A stretch of 47,599 nt of DNA from positions 83,918-131,516 of the forward strand of contig JAFGDQ010000037.1 in NCBI GenBank assembly GCA_016932015.1, in the 5' to 3' direction. Positions 35,494 through 43,080 of the stretch are shown piece by piece (the stretch's first letter is position 1; every line of letters starts with the position of its first letter). The position numbers were made by a program, and so were the translations under genes. Under the pieces are notes generated by a model. That model was not told where the DNA came from. It did not search any database and saw nothing but the letters and a program-made list of their open reading frames with translations. The DNA is from Spirochaetota bacterium (GTDB lineage: Bacteria > Spirochaetota > UBA4802 > JAFGDQ01).

Positions 35494-36585
35494 TTATAAT
35501 ATTTTTCCTGTTTCCTTATCAAAAAAATGAGACTTTATCATATTAAAGCCTATCTTTATATGCATTCCGCTTTCCGTTTTCCCCGGATCAGCGGTAAATG
35601 TAAGAACAGTATCTCCGGTTGCTGCCTCAATCATGTCTTTATCGCCGAGAGGCTCAACAACCTCAATTATCGCGTCTATGGAATTTTCTTCATTGTTCAA
35701 GCTGAATCTTTTATCTGTAATATCTTCCGGCCTGATCCCGAAAATGATTTCCTTGCCTGAATACTTTTCACAATTACTTCTGAGTTCTTCCGGAATTATT
35801 AATTTAAAACCATCAAAATCAATAAACAGATGCGCTTCATCTTTTATAATAATTCCATTAAGAAAATTCATTGCAGGACTTCCAATAAAACCGGCTACAA
35901 AAATATCAGAAGGAGAATTATACACCTCAAGAGGAGATCCCGTCTGTGCAATAACCCCCTTGTTCATAACAACAACTCTGTTGCTCAGACTCATAGCTTC
36001 AACCTGGTCGTGTGTTACATATATAATTGTCGTATTTAATTTCCGGTGAATTCGCTTTAATTCGGATCTCATTTTTAATCTGAGTTTTGCATCAAGATTG
36101 CTTAAAGGTTCGTCAAGAAGAAGAACGTCCGGTTCAAGAACAAGCGCCCGCGCAAAAGCAACTCTCTGCCTCTGGCCTCCGCTTAATTCCTTTGGCATTC
36201 TTGATTCAAGTTCATTAAGATTCAAAAAATCAGCTGCCCATTTTACTCTTTCCAGAATTTCATTCCTGCCGTACTTTTTTATTTTTAATCCAAACGCAAT
36301 ATTTTCAGATACTGTCATATGCGGGAACAGGGCATAACTCTGAAATACCATTGATATGCCCCTTTTCTTTGACGGAATATCATTGGATAAAACATCTCCG
36401 ATATAAAGACTGCCTGAAGTAATTCTTTCCAGTCCTGCTATCATTCGAAGGATTGTCGTCTTACCGCAACCTGAAGGCCCTACTAATGTAATAAACTCGC
36501 CATTCTTAACATGTATGCTTACGTCTCTGATAACTTCCGTCCGGCCGTATCTCTTACAAATATTCTGAAGCTTAACTTCCGCCAT
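35494..36585 (-). CDS. MalK/UgpC-type sugar ABC transporter ATPase
   Basis: 363-aa ATPase of the carbohydrate CUT1 family. Walker A GPSGCGKT (36-43), Q-loop in VFQSYALFPHMTV, signature LSGGQRQR (about 134-141), Walker B VLLLDEPLSNLDAKLR, H-loop in YVTHDQVEAM, then the C-terminal regulatory OB/TOBE domain (about 240-363; FGIRPEDI near 285). It can serve maltose, sn-glycerol-3-phosphate or other sugar importers and is often shared. It is last of four genes: binding protein, permease 1, permease 2, ATPase, with 13 bases to permease 2. Confidence 0.96.
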   Translation of the reverse strand: MAEVKLQNICKRYGRTEVIRDVSIHVKNGEFITLVGPSGCGKTTILRMIAGLERITSGSLYIGDVLSNDIPSKKRGISMVFQSYALFPHMTVSENIAFGLKIKKYGRNEILERVKWAADFLNLNELESRMPKELSGGQRQRVAFARALVLEPDVLLLDEPLSNLDAKLRLKMRSELKRIHRKLNTTIIYVTHDQVEAMSLSNRVVVMNKGVIAQTGSPLEVYNSPSDIFVAGFIGSPAMNFLNGIIIKDEAHLFIDFDGFKLIIPEELRSNCEKYSGKEIIFGIRPEDITDKRFSLNNEENSIDAIIEVVEPLGDKDMIEAATGDTVLTFTADPGKTESGMHIKIGFNMIKSHFFDKETGKIL

Positions 36586-36598
36586 TTATTATTATCTC

Positions 36599-37435
36599 CT
36601 ATTTAACCGCTCCCGCGGTTGCTCCTGCCTGCATGTACTTTTGAACAATAAACGTAAAAATAATTACAGGCACAGACAGCATCACGGAAATCGCTGAAAT
36701 TAAATTATGCTGCGGAGTCCATGACAAAATCTTCTGCAGGAGAACAGGCAGTGTTGACAATTCACCGAAGGCCAGTAAAAAATACGCGAAAATAAATTCA
36801 TCCCACGATAAAAGAAAAACATATATTGCAGCTGCAGCCAGTCCCGGTAATGCAACCGGCAGCACAATTCTTGTAAAACCGTACAGCCAGCCTGCACCAA
36901 GTATCCACGCCTGTTCTTCAAGATCCTTTGGGATAGTTTCAAATATACCCATTGCTATAAAAATAACATAAGGCATGGAAAGAAGAGAATGCGCCATTGC
37001 CACCCCGATTACGCTGTTGATTAGATTTGTCTTTATAAAAATTTCCACCACAGGAACAACCGAAACAATGTCCGGAAACAACCTTACGGAAACAAGCAGC
37101 ATAGCGAGAACCATGAATCCGGGAAAGCGGTATCTTACCAGTGCATACGCAGCCGGTGTTCCCACTATTAATGAAATGATTATTGACAATAGCGCTATTT
37201 CAAGGCTTACAAAGAAGGCATTAAAAAACCTTTCCATTGACATAAGCCCCCTGAACTGCTCAAGTGTAGGATCATAAGGCCATAACGGAATCGGTTTTCC
37301 GCCTGTTACCACGCTTGCACGGTCACTGATTGAATACTTGAACATGACAAAAACAGGAGCAAGTACGACTAGAATCATAACTGCAATACAAAGTATCCAG
37401 ATAATTCTGCTTCCGTTAAACCGCCTATAATTCAT
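36599..37435 (-). CDS. sugar ABC transporter permease, MalG type
   Basis: 278-aa inner-membrane permease with six predicted segments (first about 10-32, ILCIAVMILVVLAPVFVMFK). The EAA loop that contacts the ATPase is visible at about 172-191 (DLEEQAWILGAGWLYGFTRI). The extended periplasmic loop after the first helix (PLWPYDPTLEQFRGLM) is typical of CUT1 MalG-like subunits. An AAGG ribosome site precedes the ATG. It lies 10 bases after permease 1 and 13 before the ATPase. Confidence 0.95.
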   Translation of the reverse strand: MNYRRFNGSRIIWILCIAVMILVVLAPVFVMFKYSISDRASVVTGGKPIPLWPYDPTLEQFRGLMSMERFFNAFFVSLEIALLSIIISLIVGTPAAYALVRYRFPGFMVLAMLLVSVRLFPDIVSVVPVVEIFIKTNLINSVIGVAMAHSLLSMPYVIFIAMGIFETIPKDLEEQAWILGAGWLYGFTRIVLPVALPGLAAAAIYVFLLSWDEFIFAYFLLAFGELSTLPVLLQKILSWTPQHNLISAISVMLSVPVIIFTFIVQKYMQAGATAGAVK

Positions 37436-37445
37436 ATAAATAGCC

Positions 37446-38342
37446 TTATATCCTTACCAGCCGTTTCCTGATCCATTTTAATGAAACAAAAATTATTGCA
37501 GTAAAGATCAGTATCATTATAAGCAATATCAAAGCAATCGCTGATGCCTCATACGGATTTCTCCACTCATGATATGCTCTTTCAATCAGAGTTGAAAGAA
37601 GCGGATAGCTTCCCGCAAGTATGAACGGAAAAATAAATTCCTTCCAGAATTCAATTGATCTTAATATAAGAACAGTAGAAATCGCGGGTATCAGAAGAGG
37701 GAGAGTGATCCTGTAAAATGTCTGAAAAACATTTGCTCCCATTGTGGCAGCAGCTTCATACTGTTCCTTCTCAATTGAATGAAGTCCTGCGAGAATTATA
37801 AGCATGGAAATCGGCATATCACGCCATACCTTTCCAAAGATAGATACCATAATAGCAAAAAAAGAGGACCCCCGCCAGTTTACAGGTTCATCCAGGATAT
37901 GAAAAGGAAACAGTAAATGTTTTCCGGTAAGCAAATCATTTATGTGTCCGCCCGGAAAATCAAACATTATGTATAGAATAATTGCAGTAACAATTGCCGG
38001 AATCGCCACAGGAAGTACAAATATCCCCCTTACAATCCCGATTCCGCGGAATCTGTCAGCAATAAGAAAAGCAAGTATCATTCCTGCCATAAGTTCAACC
38101 GGTGTACCGATTAAAACAAAAAGAACTGTACGTATTAAAGCATTATTAAACTCAGGATTTTCAAAAACCGCTTTGAAATTTAAGAAAGACGGGGAAAGAA
38201 GGCCTTCCGGGCCCGGGTATGTTACAGCCAGATTGACAACTTTAAAAAGAATAATAATTAAAAACCCCCCAAGATATAATACCGCAGGGGAAAGAATAAT
38301 TAATACGAATAAGTAATCTTTAAAAAGATTCCCGGCTTTTAT
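37446..38342 (-). CDS. sugar ABC transporter permease, MalF type (probable ATA start)
   Basis: The first ATG (38090) would give only 214 aa and remove the first membrane segment. The frame is open and family-like up to the stop of the binding-protein gene (38355-38357): KAGNLFKDYLFVLIILSPAV then a second hydrophobic run and PSFLNFKAVFENPEFNNALI, which match the N-terminus of CUT1 permeases. The 88 added codons contain no ATG, GTG or TTG. GGAG lies 6 bases before ATA (38342), giving 298 aa, the normal length; a CTG right after the preceding stop is the other option. The EAA loop is visible (EQYEAAATMGANVFQTFYRI). Confidence 0.85.
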   Translation of the reverse strand: MKAGNLFKDYLFVLIILSPAVLYLGGFLIIILFKVVNLAVTYPGPEGLLSPSFLNFKAVFENPEFNNALIRTVLFVLIGTPVELMAGMILAFLIADRFRGIGIVRGIFVLPVAIPAIVTAIILYIMFDFPGGHINDLLTGKHLLFPFHILDEPVNWRGSSFFAIMVSIFGKVWRDMPISMLIILAGLHSIEKEQYEAAATMGANVFQTFYRITLPLLIPAISTVLILRSIEFWKEFIFPFILAGSYPLLSTLIERAYHEWRNPYEASAIALILLIMILIFTAIIFVSLKWIRKRLVRI

Positions 38343-38354
38343 TGTCTTCTCCAG

Positions 38355-39824
38355 TTATTTTTTTATAATTTGACTTACCTTGTTCATATAATCATTTTTT
38401 AGTCTCTCTCTTATATATTTTTCATGAACAGGGTTATTCCTGCCATAAGCCTCATTAACAACAATTGCGTACCATGCATCGAGATATATTTTTCCAAGCG
38501 CGGAATACTCGGGGATCAATGGAACAGTAAGATTTCTATTGATTCTGATCTGTTCAATTGATACTTTAAAAATATCGGACATCCAGTTATCAGGAAAAAT
38601 TTTCTTCAGATCAGCTGAAATATCTTTTCGTACAGGCATCATCCCGAACACTTTGCACTCAGATAAATGGTTTTCATAATTCGTGATCCACACTGCCAGT
38701 TCAGCGGATAATTCAGGATAAGGAGCGGTTTCAGGAATCCCCCACCACCATCCGGCTGTTCCTGCTCTTTTTGTTCCTGCGCGTAAAGGTTTTCCCTTTG
38801 AATTAAGTTTAAACGAAACTCCTTTCGGCATTACGGCGGCACCCATATCATCAGGATCTGCCAGATATCCCTGCATCATGGGATGGGTCCCGCCATGAAT
38901 AAAAAATGAATCAATCTGATGCATCATGGCAAGAAAGACCTTCCCGTCTTTCATGGCGTTCCATATTCCCCCGCCGGTCCATGGATCCTGCCACATTCCC
39001 GGGTTGTACAGCCCGTTTTTTTTATAAACAGCTTCCCATAAAAACATATCAACAACCGGAGCAGAGGACATTCTCAGTACATCCGCTGAGCTGCCGCCCA
39101 TTTGAAAAATTCTGTCAATTAATCCAGCAACTGTACCTTCATATTTTTTACCTCTATGGGCCATCCGGGGTATTTTGATCCCGTAATACGGGGTATTTGC
39201 CCAGTAATATGCCACTACAAAGATATCATAGTAATCCCATTTATCAGGATCAGATTCCAGTTTAAACCCCTTCGGAAGCCCGTAACCGTTATCCTCTTTT
39301 AAAGCCGCATTAATATCATCTTCAAACTTTTTCCATCCATTTACCGCATCATCGACTTTTGATTTTAAATACACCATTATGCGGGTTTCAAGTTTCCTCG
39401 GAACATAATAAAATTTATTGTTTATTATCCCGGGTTTTACTGCGGCAGTATTAAAGCTGCTTTTCAGTTTATTAAGGGCATCCCTGTTCAAAATATCATC
39501 ATAGGGCATCATATAATCAAGTAGAGGCCTGGTCATCTGAAGAGGCGTTTTAACAAGGCCTGTTTTATGCTGATTATTGTCACGGTCAAGCTTAAGCATA
39601 ATTTCAAGGTCACCGAATTTATCAAAAGAAACAACTTTGATATTTACATTATGTTTTTTCTCGAAAGATCTGATTATATTTTCCCGGAACCACCGGTCCT
39701 GCATTTCCATCATTCGAATAACAATAACAAAGTCTTTTTTATCATCAGAAAAAGAAAACCGGGGGACAGGAAGAATGAAACAGATAATAAGCGGGATGAT
39801 TATTACAGTCTTTTTTATAAACAT
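38355..39824 (-). CDS. extracellular solute-binding protein, family 1 (sugar importer)
   Basis: 489-aa periplasmic substrate-binding protein for the adjoining importer. Signal peptide about 1-26 (FILPVPRFSFS). The two-lobe family-1 pattern is recognisable: a start with strand DFVIVIRMMEMQDRWFRENI, FEKKHNVNIKV, and later KVFLAMMHQIDSF, with a Trp-rich C-terminal lobe (GTAGWWWGIPE). The substrate is not readable, but a carbohydrate is implied by the MalF/MalG/MalK partners. It is the first gene of the operon, with a possible promoter and a palindrome directly upstream. Confidence 0.9.
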   Translation of the reverse strand: MFIKKTVIIIPLIICFILPVPRFSFSDDKKDFVIVIRMMEMQDRWFRENIIRSFEKKHNVNIKVVSFDKFGDLEIMLKLDRDNNQHKTGLVKTPLQMTRPLLDYMMPYDDILNRDALNKLKSSFNTAAVKPGIINNKFYYVPRKLETRIMVYLKSKVDDAVNGWKKFEDDINAALKEDNGYGLPKGFKLESDPDKWDYYDIFVVAYYWANTPYYGIKIPRMAHRGKKYEGTVAGLIDRIFQMGGSSADVLRMSSAPVVDMFLWEAVYKKNGLYNPGMWQDPWTGGGIWNAMKDGKVFLAMMHQIDSFFIHGGTHPMMQGYLADPDDMGAAVMPKGVSFKLNSKGKPLRAGTKRAGTAGWWWGIPETAPYPELSAELAVWITNYENHLSECKVFGMMPVRKDISADLKKIFPDNWMSDIFKVSIEQIRINRNLTVPLIPEYSALGKIYLDAWYAIVVNEAYGRNNPVHEKYIRERLKNDYMNKVSQIIKK

Positions 39825-39831
39825 GATTATT

Positions 39832-39847
39832 ATATCAATGTTGATAT
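39832..39847. promoter_or_regulatory. 16-bp perfect palindrome, candidate operator of the sugar importer
   Basis: ATATCAA-TG-TTGATAT, seven-base arms with a two-base centre, 8 to 23 bases upstream of the binding-protein ATG (39824, minus strand). It overlaps the ribosome-binding position and lies downstream of the predicted promoter, so a bound repressor could block transcription. No LacI/GntR-type regulator is in the window. Confidence 0.42.
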
Positions 39848-39874
39848 TTTAATACCATAATATAAAACCCCTTT

Positions 39875-39902
39875 CATATACAATATTTTCAGATTTAGTC
39901 AA
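39875..39902 (-). promoter_or_regulatory. predicted promoter of the sugar-importer operon
   Basis: On the minus strand, TTGACT (39902-39897) and TATATG (39880-39875) are 16 bases apart, about 50 bases upstream of the binding-protein start, with the palindrome at 39832-39847 between them and the ATG. A sigma-70-type match of moderate quality in AT-rich DNA. Confidence 0.4.
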
Positions 39903-40282
39903 CTTAAATTAATTAAAATTTTCACTATGCGGGAAATCCGCAATTAATTTGTTCTCAAAATTCTATTCCCGGAAAACTAAAGATTTATTATTACGTTATT
40001 CTTAATAAATCCAATCATTTTGCCGGATATTTAAAATTTTACTTAAATCCGATAATTACAGTTGACAATGGTATATTAAGCGCTAATCTGTGAAAATTAC
40101 ATGCAGTAAATACAGATCTTTCATATAATATTTAACTTAAAAAAACAAACAGATATTAACATAAAAGGCAAAAAAAAATACATAATAAATTAACCGCTAA
40201 AACGACTCATCATCTGACATGCTCATTAATTTTTCTTATATATAAATAAAATTTTTAGGGAATAAAAAAAAGGAGAAAAAGC

Positions 40283-42004
40283 ATGAAGTTCATTAGAGTT
40301 AATATGAGCAATAAAACTATAAAGGTGGACGATGTTCCGGAAAAATATGAAGGCCTTGGAGGCAGAAGTCTCACCTCTACTATAGTAAATGAAGAAGTCC
40401 CTCCAAAATGTGATCCGCTTGGACCTGAAAATAAATTAATTTTCGCCCCCGGCACGCTCAGTGGAACAACAATGATAAATACAAGCCGGATATCAGTCGG
40501 CTCTAAAAGCCCTCTTACCGGAGGCATAAAAGAAAGCAATGCAGGCGGAACAATAGGAGCTGCAGTAGCAAAACTCGGAATTGCCGCAATCGTAATTGAA
40601 GGAAAAGCTCCTGAGGGAGAATTCCACCTCTTACAAATCGATATTGACGGCAATGTAGCTTTATCTCCGGCAGAAGAATATAAGGGAATGAGAACATATA
40701 AAACTGTTGAAGGGCTCCTCGAAAAATACGGCAAAAAAAACTCTGTTATGTGCATCGGACCCGCAGGAGAATTTCTGTTAAAATCTTCCTCAATTCAGGC
40801 ATCGGATGTTGACGGCAGGCCCTGCAGAGCAGCAGGAAGAGGAGGACTCGGCGCGGTAATGGGCTCAAAAGGCCTCAAAGCTCTTGTTGTAGCACAGGGA
40901 GGAAAGGAAAAAGCACCTGTTGCTGATCCCGAGAGATTCAAAAAAGCAGTAAAAGAAATTATTGACGCTATTAAAGAAGACCCTTTCAGCGGACAGGTAA
41001 TGCCTAACCTCGGAACAGCCGCGCTTGTAGCTCCCGTTAATTCAATGGGCGGATTTCCCACTTACAACGGCCGCCAGGGCGTCCTTGAAGGATGGGAAAA
41101 AATAAGCGGTGAAGCAATAGCCGAAATTATAAAAAAACGCGGCGGCAACACAACCCATATGGGATGTTCACAATGTATTATTCACTGCTCCAATGAATAC
41201 GTGGATGAAAAAGGCAAATACGTTACCAGTTCTCTGGAATATGAAACAATATGGGCTATTGGAGGAATGTCCGGCGTAGTGGATATTGACACAATTGCGC
41301 AATTCGATTTTATGTGTGATGACATAGGGCTGGATACAATGAATACCGGAGTTGCGATCGCAGTTGCCATGGATTCAGGATACAGGGAATTCGGTGATAA
41401 AAAAGCAGTAATTGAAATGACCGAAGAAATCGCACAAGGTACTGAATTCGGTAGAATTCTCGGGAACGGGCCCGCCTCAGTCGGAAAGCACTTCAATAAT
41501 CCCAGAGTACCTGTCGTTAAAAACCAGAGCATAGCAGCGTATGATCCGAGAGCATTACAGGGAAACGGAGTCACTTATGCTACAACGCCGATGGGTGCTG
41601 ACCATACAGCGGCAAATCTTGTAGGCGCGTATATTGGCCAGCAGCTTGATCCTCTTTCTCCTGAAGGGCAGGTTGAAGCATCAAGAAACCTTCAATACAC
41701 CATGGCTGTAGCTGACGCAACCGGAATGTGCATGATGGCGGCTCTTTCACTCCTGTCTCCCGAAGCCTCAGAAGCTTTCAGAAGCGCTATCAGCGCGAAG
41801 ACAGGCAAGGAGATCAAACCTGAAGATTTTCCGTCTGCCATGGGAATACAGATAATAAAGACTGAAAAGGAATTTAACAGAAAAGCCGGATTAACGAATA
41901 AAGACGACAGACTGCCTGATATGTTTACAAAGGAGCCGTTGCCGCCGCATAATACGGTATTTAAAATCAGTGATGAGGAACTGGATTTAACTTTTAATTT
42001 TTAA
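40283..42004 (+). CDS. aldehyde:ferredoxin oxidoreductase family (tungsten) enzyme
   Basis: 573-aa cytosolic AOR-family enzyme, which uses a bis-tungstopterin cofactor and a 4Fe-4S cluster to interconvert aldehydes and carboxylates with ferredoxin. The N-terminal domain has GLGGRSLTSTIV and PLGPENKLIFAPGTLSGT; cluster cysteines are C295, C298 and C302 (GCSQCIIHC) with C483 (ATGMCMM) as fourth ligand; the pterin-binding CDDIGLDTMNTG follows the normal order. Slightly shorter than the usual 600 or so. A strong AAAGGAG ribosome site precedes it. It is first of four same-direction genes with a ThiS/MoaD-like protein, a corrinoid protein and a UroD-family protein. The substrate is unknown. Confidence 0.94.
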   Translation: MKFIRVNMSNKTIKVDDVPEKYEGLGGRSLTSTIVNEEVPPKCDPLGPENKLIFAPGTLSGTTMINTSRISVGSKSPLTGGIKESNAGGTIGAAVAKLGIAAIVIEGKAPEGEFHLLQIDIDGNVALSPAEEYKGMRTYKTVEGLLEKYGKKNSVMCIGPAGEFLLKSSSIQASDVDGRPCRAAGRGGLGAVMGSKGLKALVVAQGGKEKAPVADPERFKKAVKEIIDAIKEDPFSGQVMPNLGTAALVAPVNSMGGFPTYNGRQGVLEGWEKISGEAIAEIIKKRGGNTTHMGCSQCIIHCSNEYVDEKGKYVTSSLEYETIWAIGGMSGVVDIDTIAQFDFMCDDIGLDTMNTGVAIAVAMDSGYREFGDKKAVIEMTEEIAQGTEFGRILGNGPASVGKHFNNPRVPVVKNQSIAAYDPRALQGNGVTYATTPMGADHTAANLVGAYIGQQLDPLSPEGQVEASRNLQYTMAVADATGMCMMAALSLLSPEASEAFRSAISAKTGKEIKPEDFPSAMGIQIIKTEKEFNRKAGLTNKDDRLPDMFTKEPLPPHNTVFKISDEELDLTFNF

Positions 42005-42047
42005 CGTTATTTCTCCACTGTTCATAAAAAGTTATTTTATTCTGATA

Positions 42048-42287
42048 ATGAAAGTTAACGTAAAAGTATACGGGACACTTAGAGACAAATTTCCGGATTA
42101 TATAGATTCCACCGGTATTGAAATTGAATTACCGGAAGGAGCTACAGTTCATGATTTACTTTCAAATCTGAAAATCTCCGAATCACAGGGGGCTGTAGTA
42201 ACAATGGACTACCGGATTCTTAAAAATGACTTCAGCATTCCGAAAAATGCTGAAGTTCAGGTTCTGCAGACAGTACATAGCGGATAG
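42048..42287 (+). CDS. ThiS/MoaD-like ubiquitin-fold protein
   Basis: 79-aa beta-grasp protein (VKVYGTLRDKF, IELPEGATVHDLLSNLKI). AOR-linked MoaD-like proteins are common, and members with a C-terminal Gly-Gly can carry a thiocarboxylate for sulfur transfer in molybdopterin or thiamine synthesis. Here the chain ends VHSG, with Ser in place of the penultimate Gly, so normal adenylation by an E1-like enzyme is uncertain. It starts 43 bases after the oxidoreductase stop and precedes a 153-bp gap to the corrinoid gene. No ribosome site is obvious, suggesting coupling or low expression. Confidence 0.82.
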   Translation: MKVNVKVYGTLRDKFPDYIDSTGIEIELPEGATVHDLLSNLKISESQGAVVTMDYRILKNDFSIPKNAEVQVLQTVHSG

Positions 42288-42440
42288 CAGCAAATATTAT
42301 TTTTATTTATACAGTACATCTTTGTATAAAAATTTATATTTTGTTCGGCATAAGAATAGCTATGTAAGAAAGAGATTTATTCTTTTTTTATGTAATCTTT
42401 CTTAAGTAAGCGTTTAACATATCAAAAGGAGGTATAACTA

Positions 42441-43076
42441 ATGGCAGGGAAATTAGTTAAACTATTAGCAGATTTAAAAGAATCTGAGGCCATTGCGTTC
42501 GTAGAAACGGCCCTGGAAAAAGGTACAGATGCTGCGGAACTCCTGGAAGAAGCAAAAGAAGGAATGGGAATCGTTGGACAGAGATTTTCCAGCGGAGAAT
42601 ATTTTATTCCCGACCTTGTTTATTCAGGTGAAATCCTCAAAAGCGTCGTACAGCTTCTTGAGCCCAAACTCAAGGGGAAACAGGGAGCGGACACAAAAAA
42701 ACTCGGAAAAGTCATCATTGCTACAGTTGCCGGAGATATTCACGACATTGGGAAAGACCTTGTTGTGTTCCTTCTCGATGTAAACGGTTTTGAAGTATAT
42801 GACCTCGGAATTGATGTACCTGTACAGACTATTGTTGACAAATTAAAAGAAACCAACAGCCCTGTTATCGGCCTTAGCGGATTCCTGACTCTTGCTTTTG
42901 ACGCCATGAAAGAAACAATTGACGCCATAGCAGCAGCAGGCCTCAGAGACAAGGTTAAGATAATGATAGGCGGCGGCCAGATTGACGACCAGGTGAAAAA
43001 CTATACAGGAGCGGACGCGTACGGCAAAGACGCCATGGAAGCAGTTAAGCTGGCAAAACAATGGATAGGAGGTTGA
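42441..43076 (+). CDS. corrinoid protein (B12-binding methyl carrier, MtaC/MttC/MtbC type)
   Basis: 211-aa methyl-carrier subunit of corrinoid methyltransferase systems. The four-helix cap domain (about 1-85; MGIVGQRFSSGEYFIPDLV) covers the cobalamin, and the Rossmann B12-binding domain (about 88-211) has the base-off motif D99-x-H101-x-x-G104 (GDIHDIGKDLV), with H101 the lower axial cobalt ligand; GIDVPVQTIVDK and GLSGFLTLAFDAMKETI follow. A very strong AAGGAGGT ribosome site indicates high expression. Four bases separate it from the UroD-family gene, its probable methyltransferase partner. Confidence 0.94.
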   Translation: MAGKLVKLLADLKESEAIAFVETALEKGTDAAELLEEAKEGMGIVGQRFSSGEYFIPDLVYSGEILKSVVQLLEPKLKGKQGADTKKLGKVIIATVAGDIHDIGKDLVVFLLDVNGFEVYDLGIDVPVQTIVDKLKETNSPVIGLSGFLTLAFDAMKETIDAIAAAGLRDKVKIMIGGGQIDDQVKNYTGADAYGKDAMEAVKLAKQWIGG

Positions 43077-43080
43077 TCCT

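Larger units (their letters stand above)
39825..40282. other. 458-bp non-coding gap between divergent operons
   Basis: AT-rich gap between the sugar-importer operon (minus) and the oxidoreductase operon (plus); no reading frame looks real. It contains the importer promoter and palindrome near 39832-39902, and the oxidoreductase ribosome site AAAGGAG at about 40268-40274. A TTGACA at 40062-40067 lacks a convincing -10 partner, so the oxidoreductase promoter is not located. Confidence 0.5.

Noticed and set aside
25283..38342. Reassigned genetic code in which ATA encodes Met
   Set aside because: ATA occurs often in conserved genes at positions expected to be Ile, so only rare AUA initiation is proposed.
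40062..40090. TTGACA as a promoter for the oxidoreductase operon
   Set aside because: No acceptable -10 hexamer at 16-18 bases; the only AT-rich match is at the wrong distance.
40255..40755. 166-aa open frame on the minus strand inside the oxidoreductase gene
   Set aside because: It lies opposite the well-supported AOR coding sequence and has a Ser/Pro-rich composition typical of antisense shadows.
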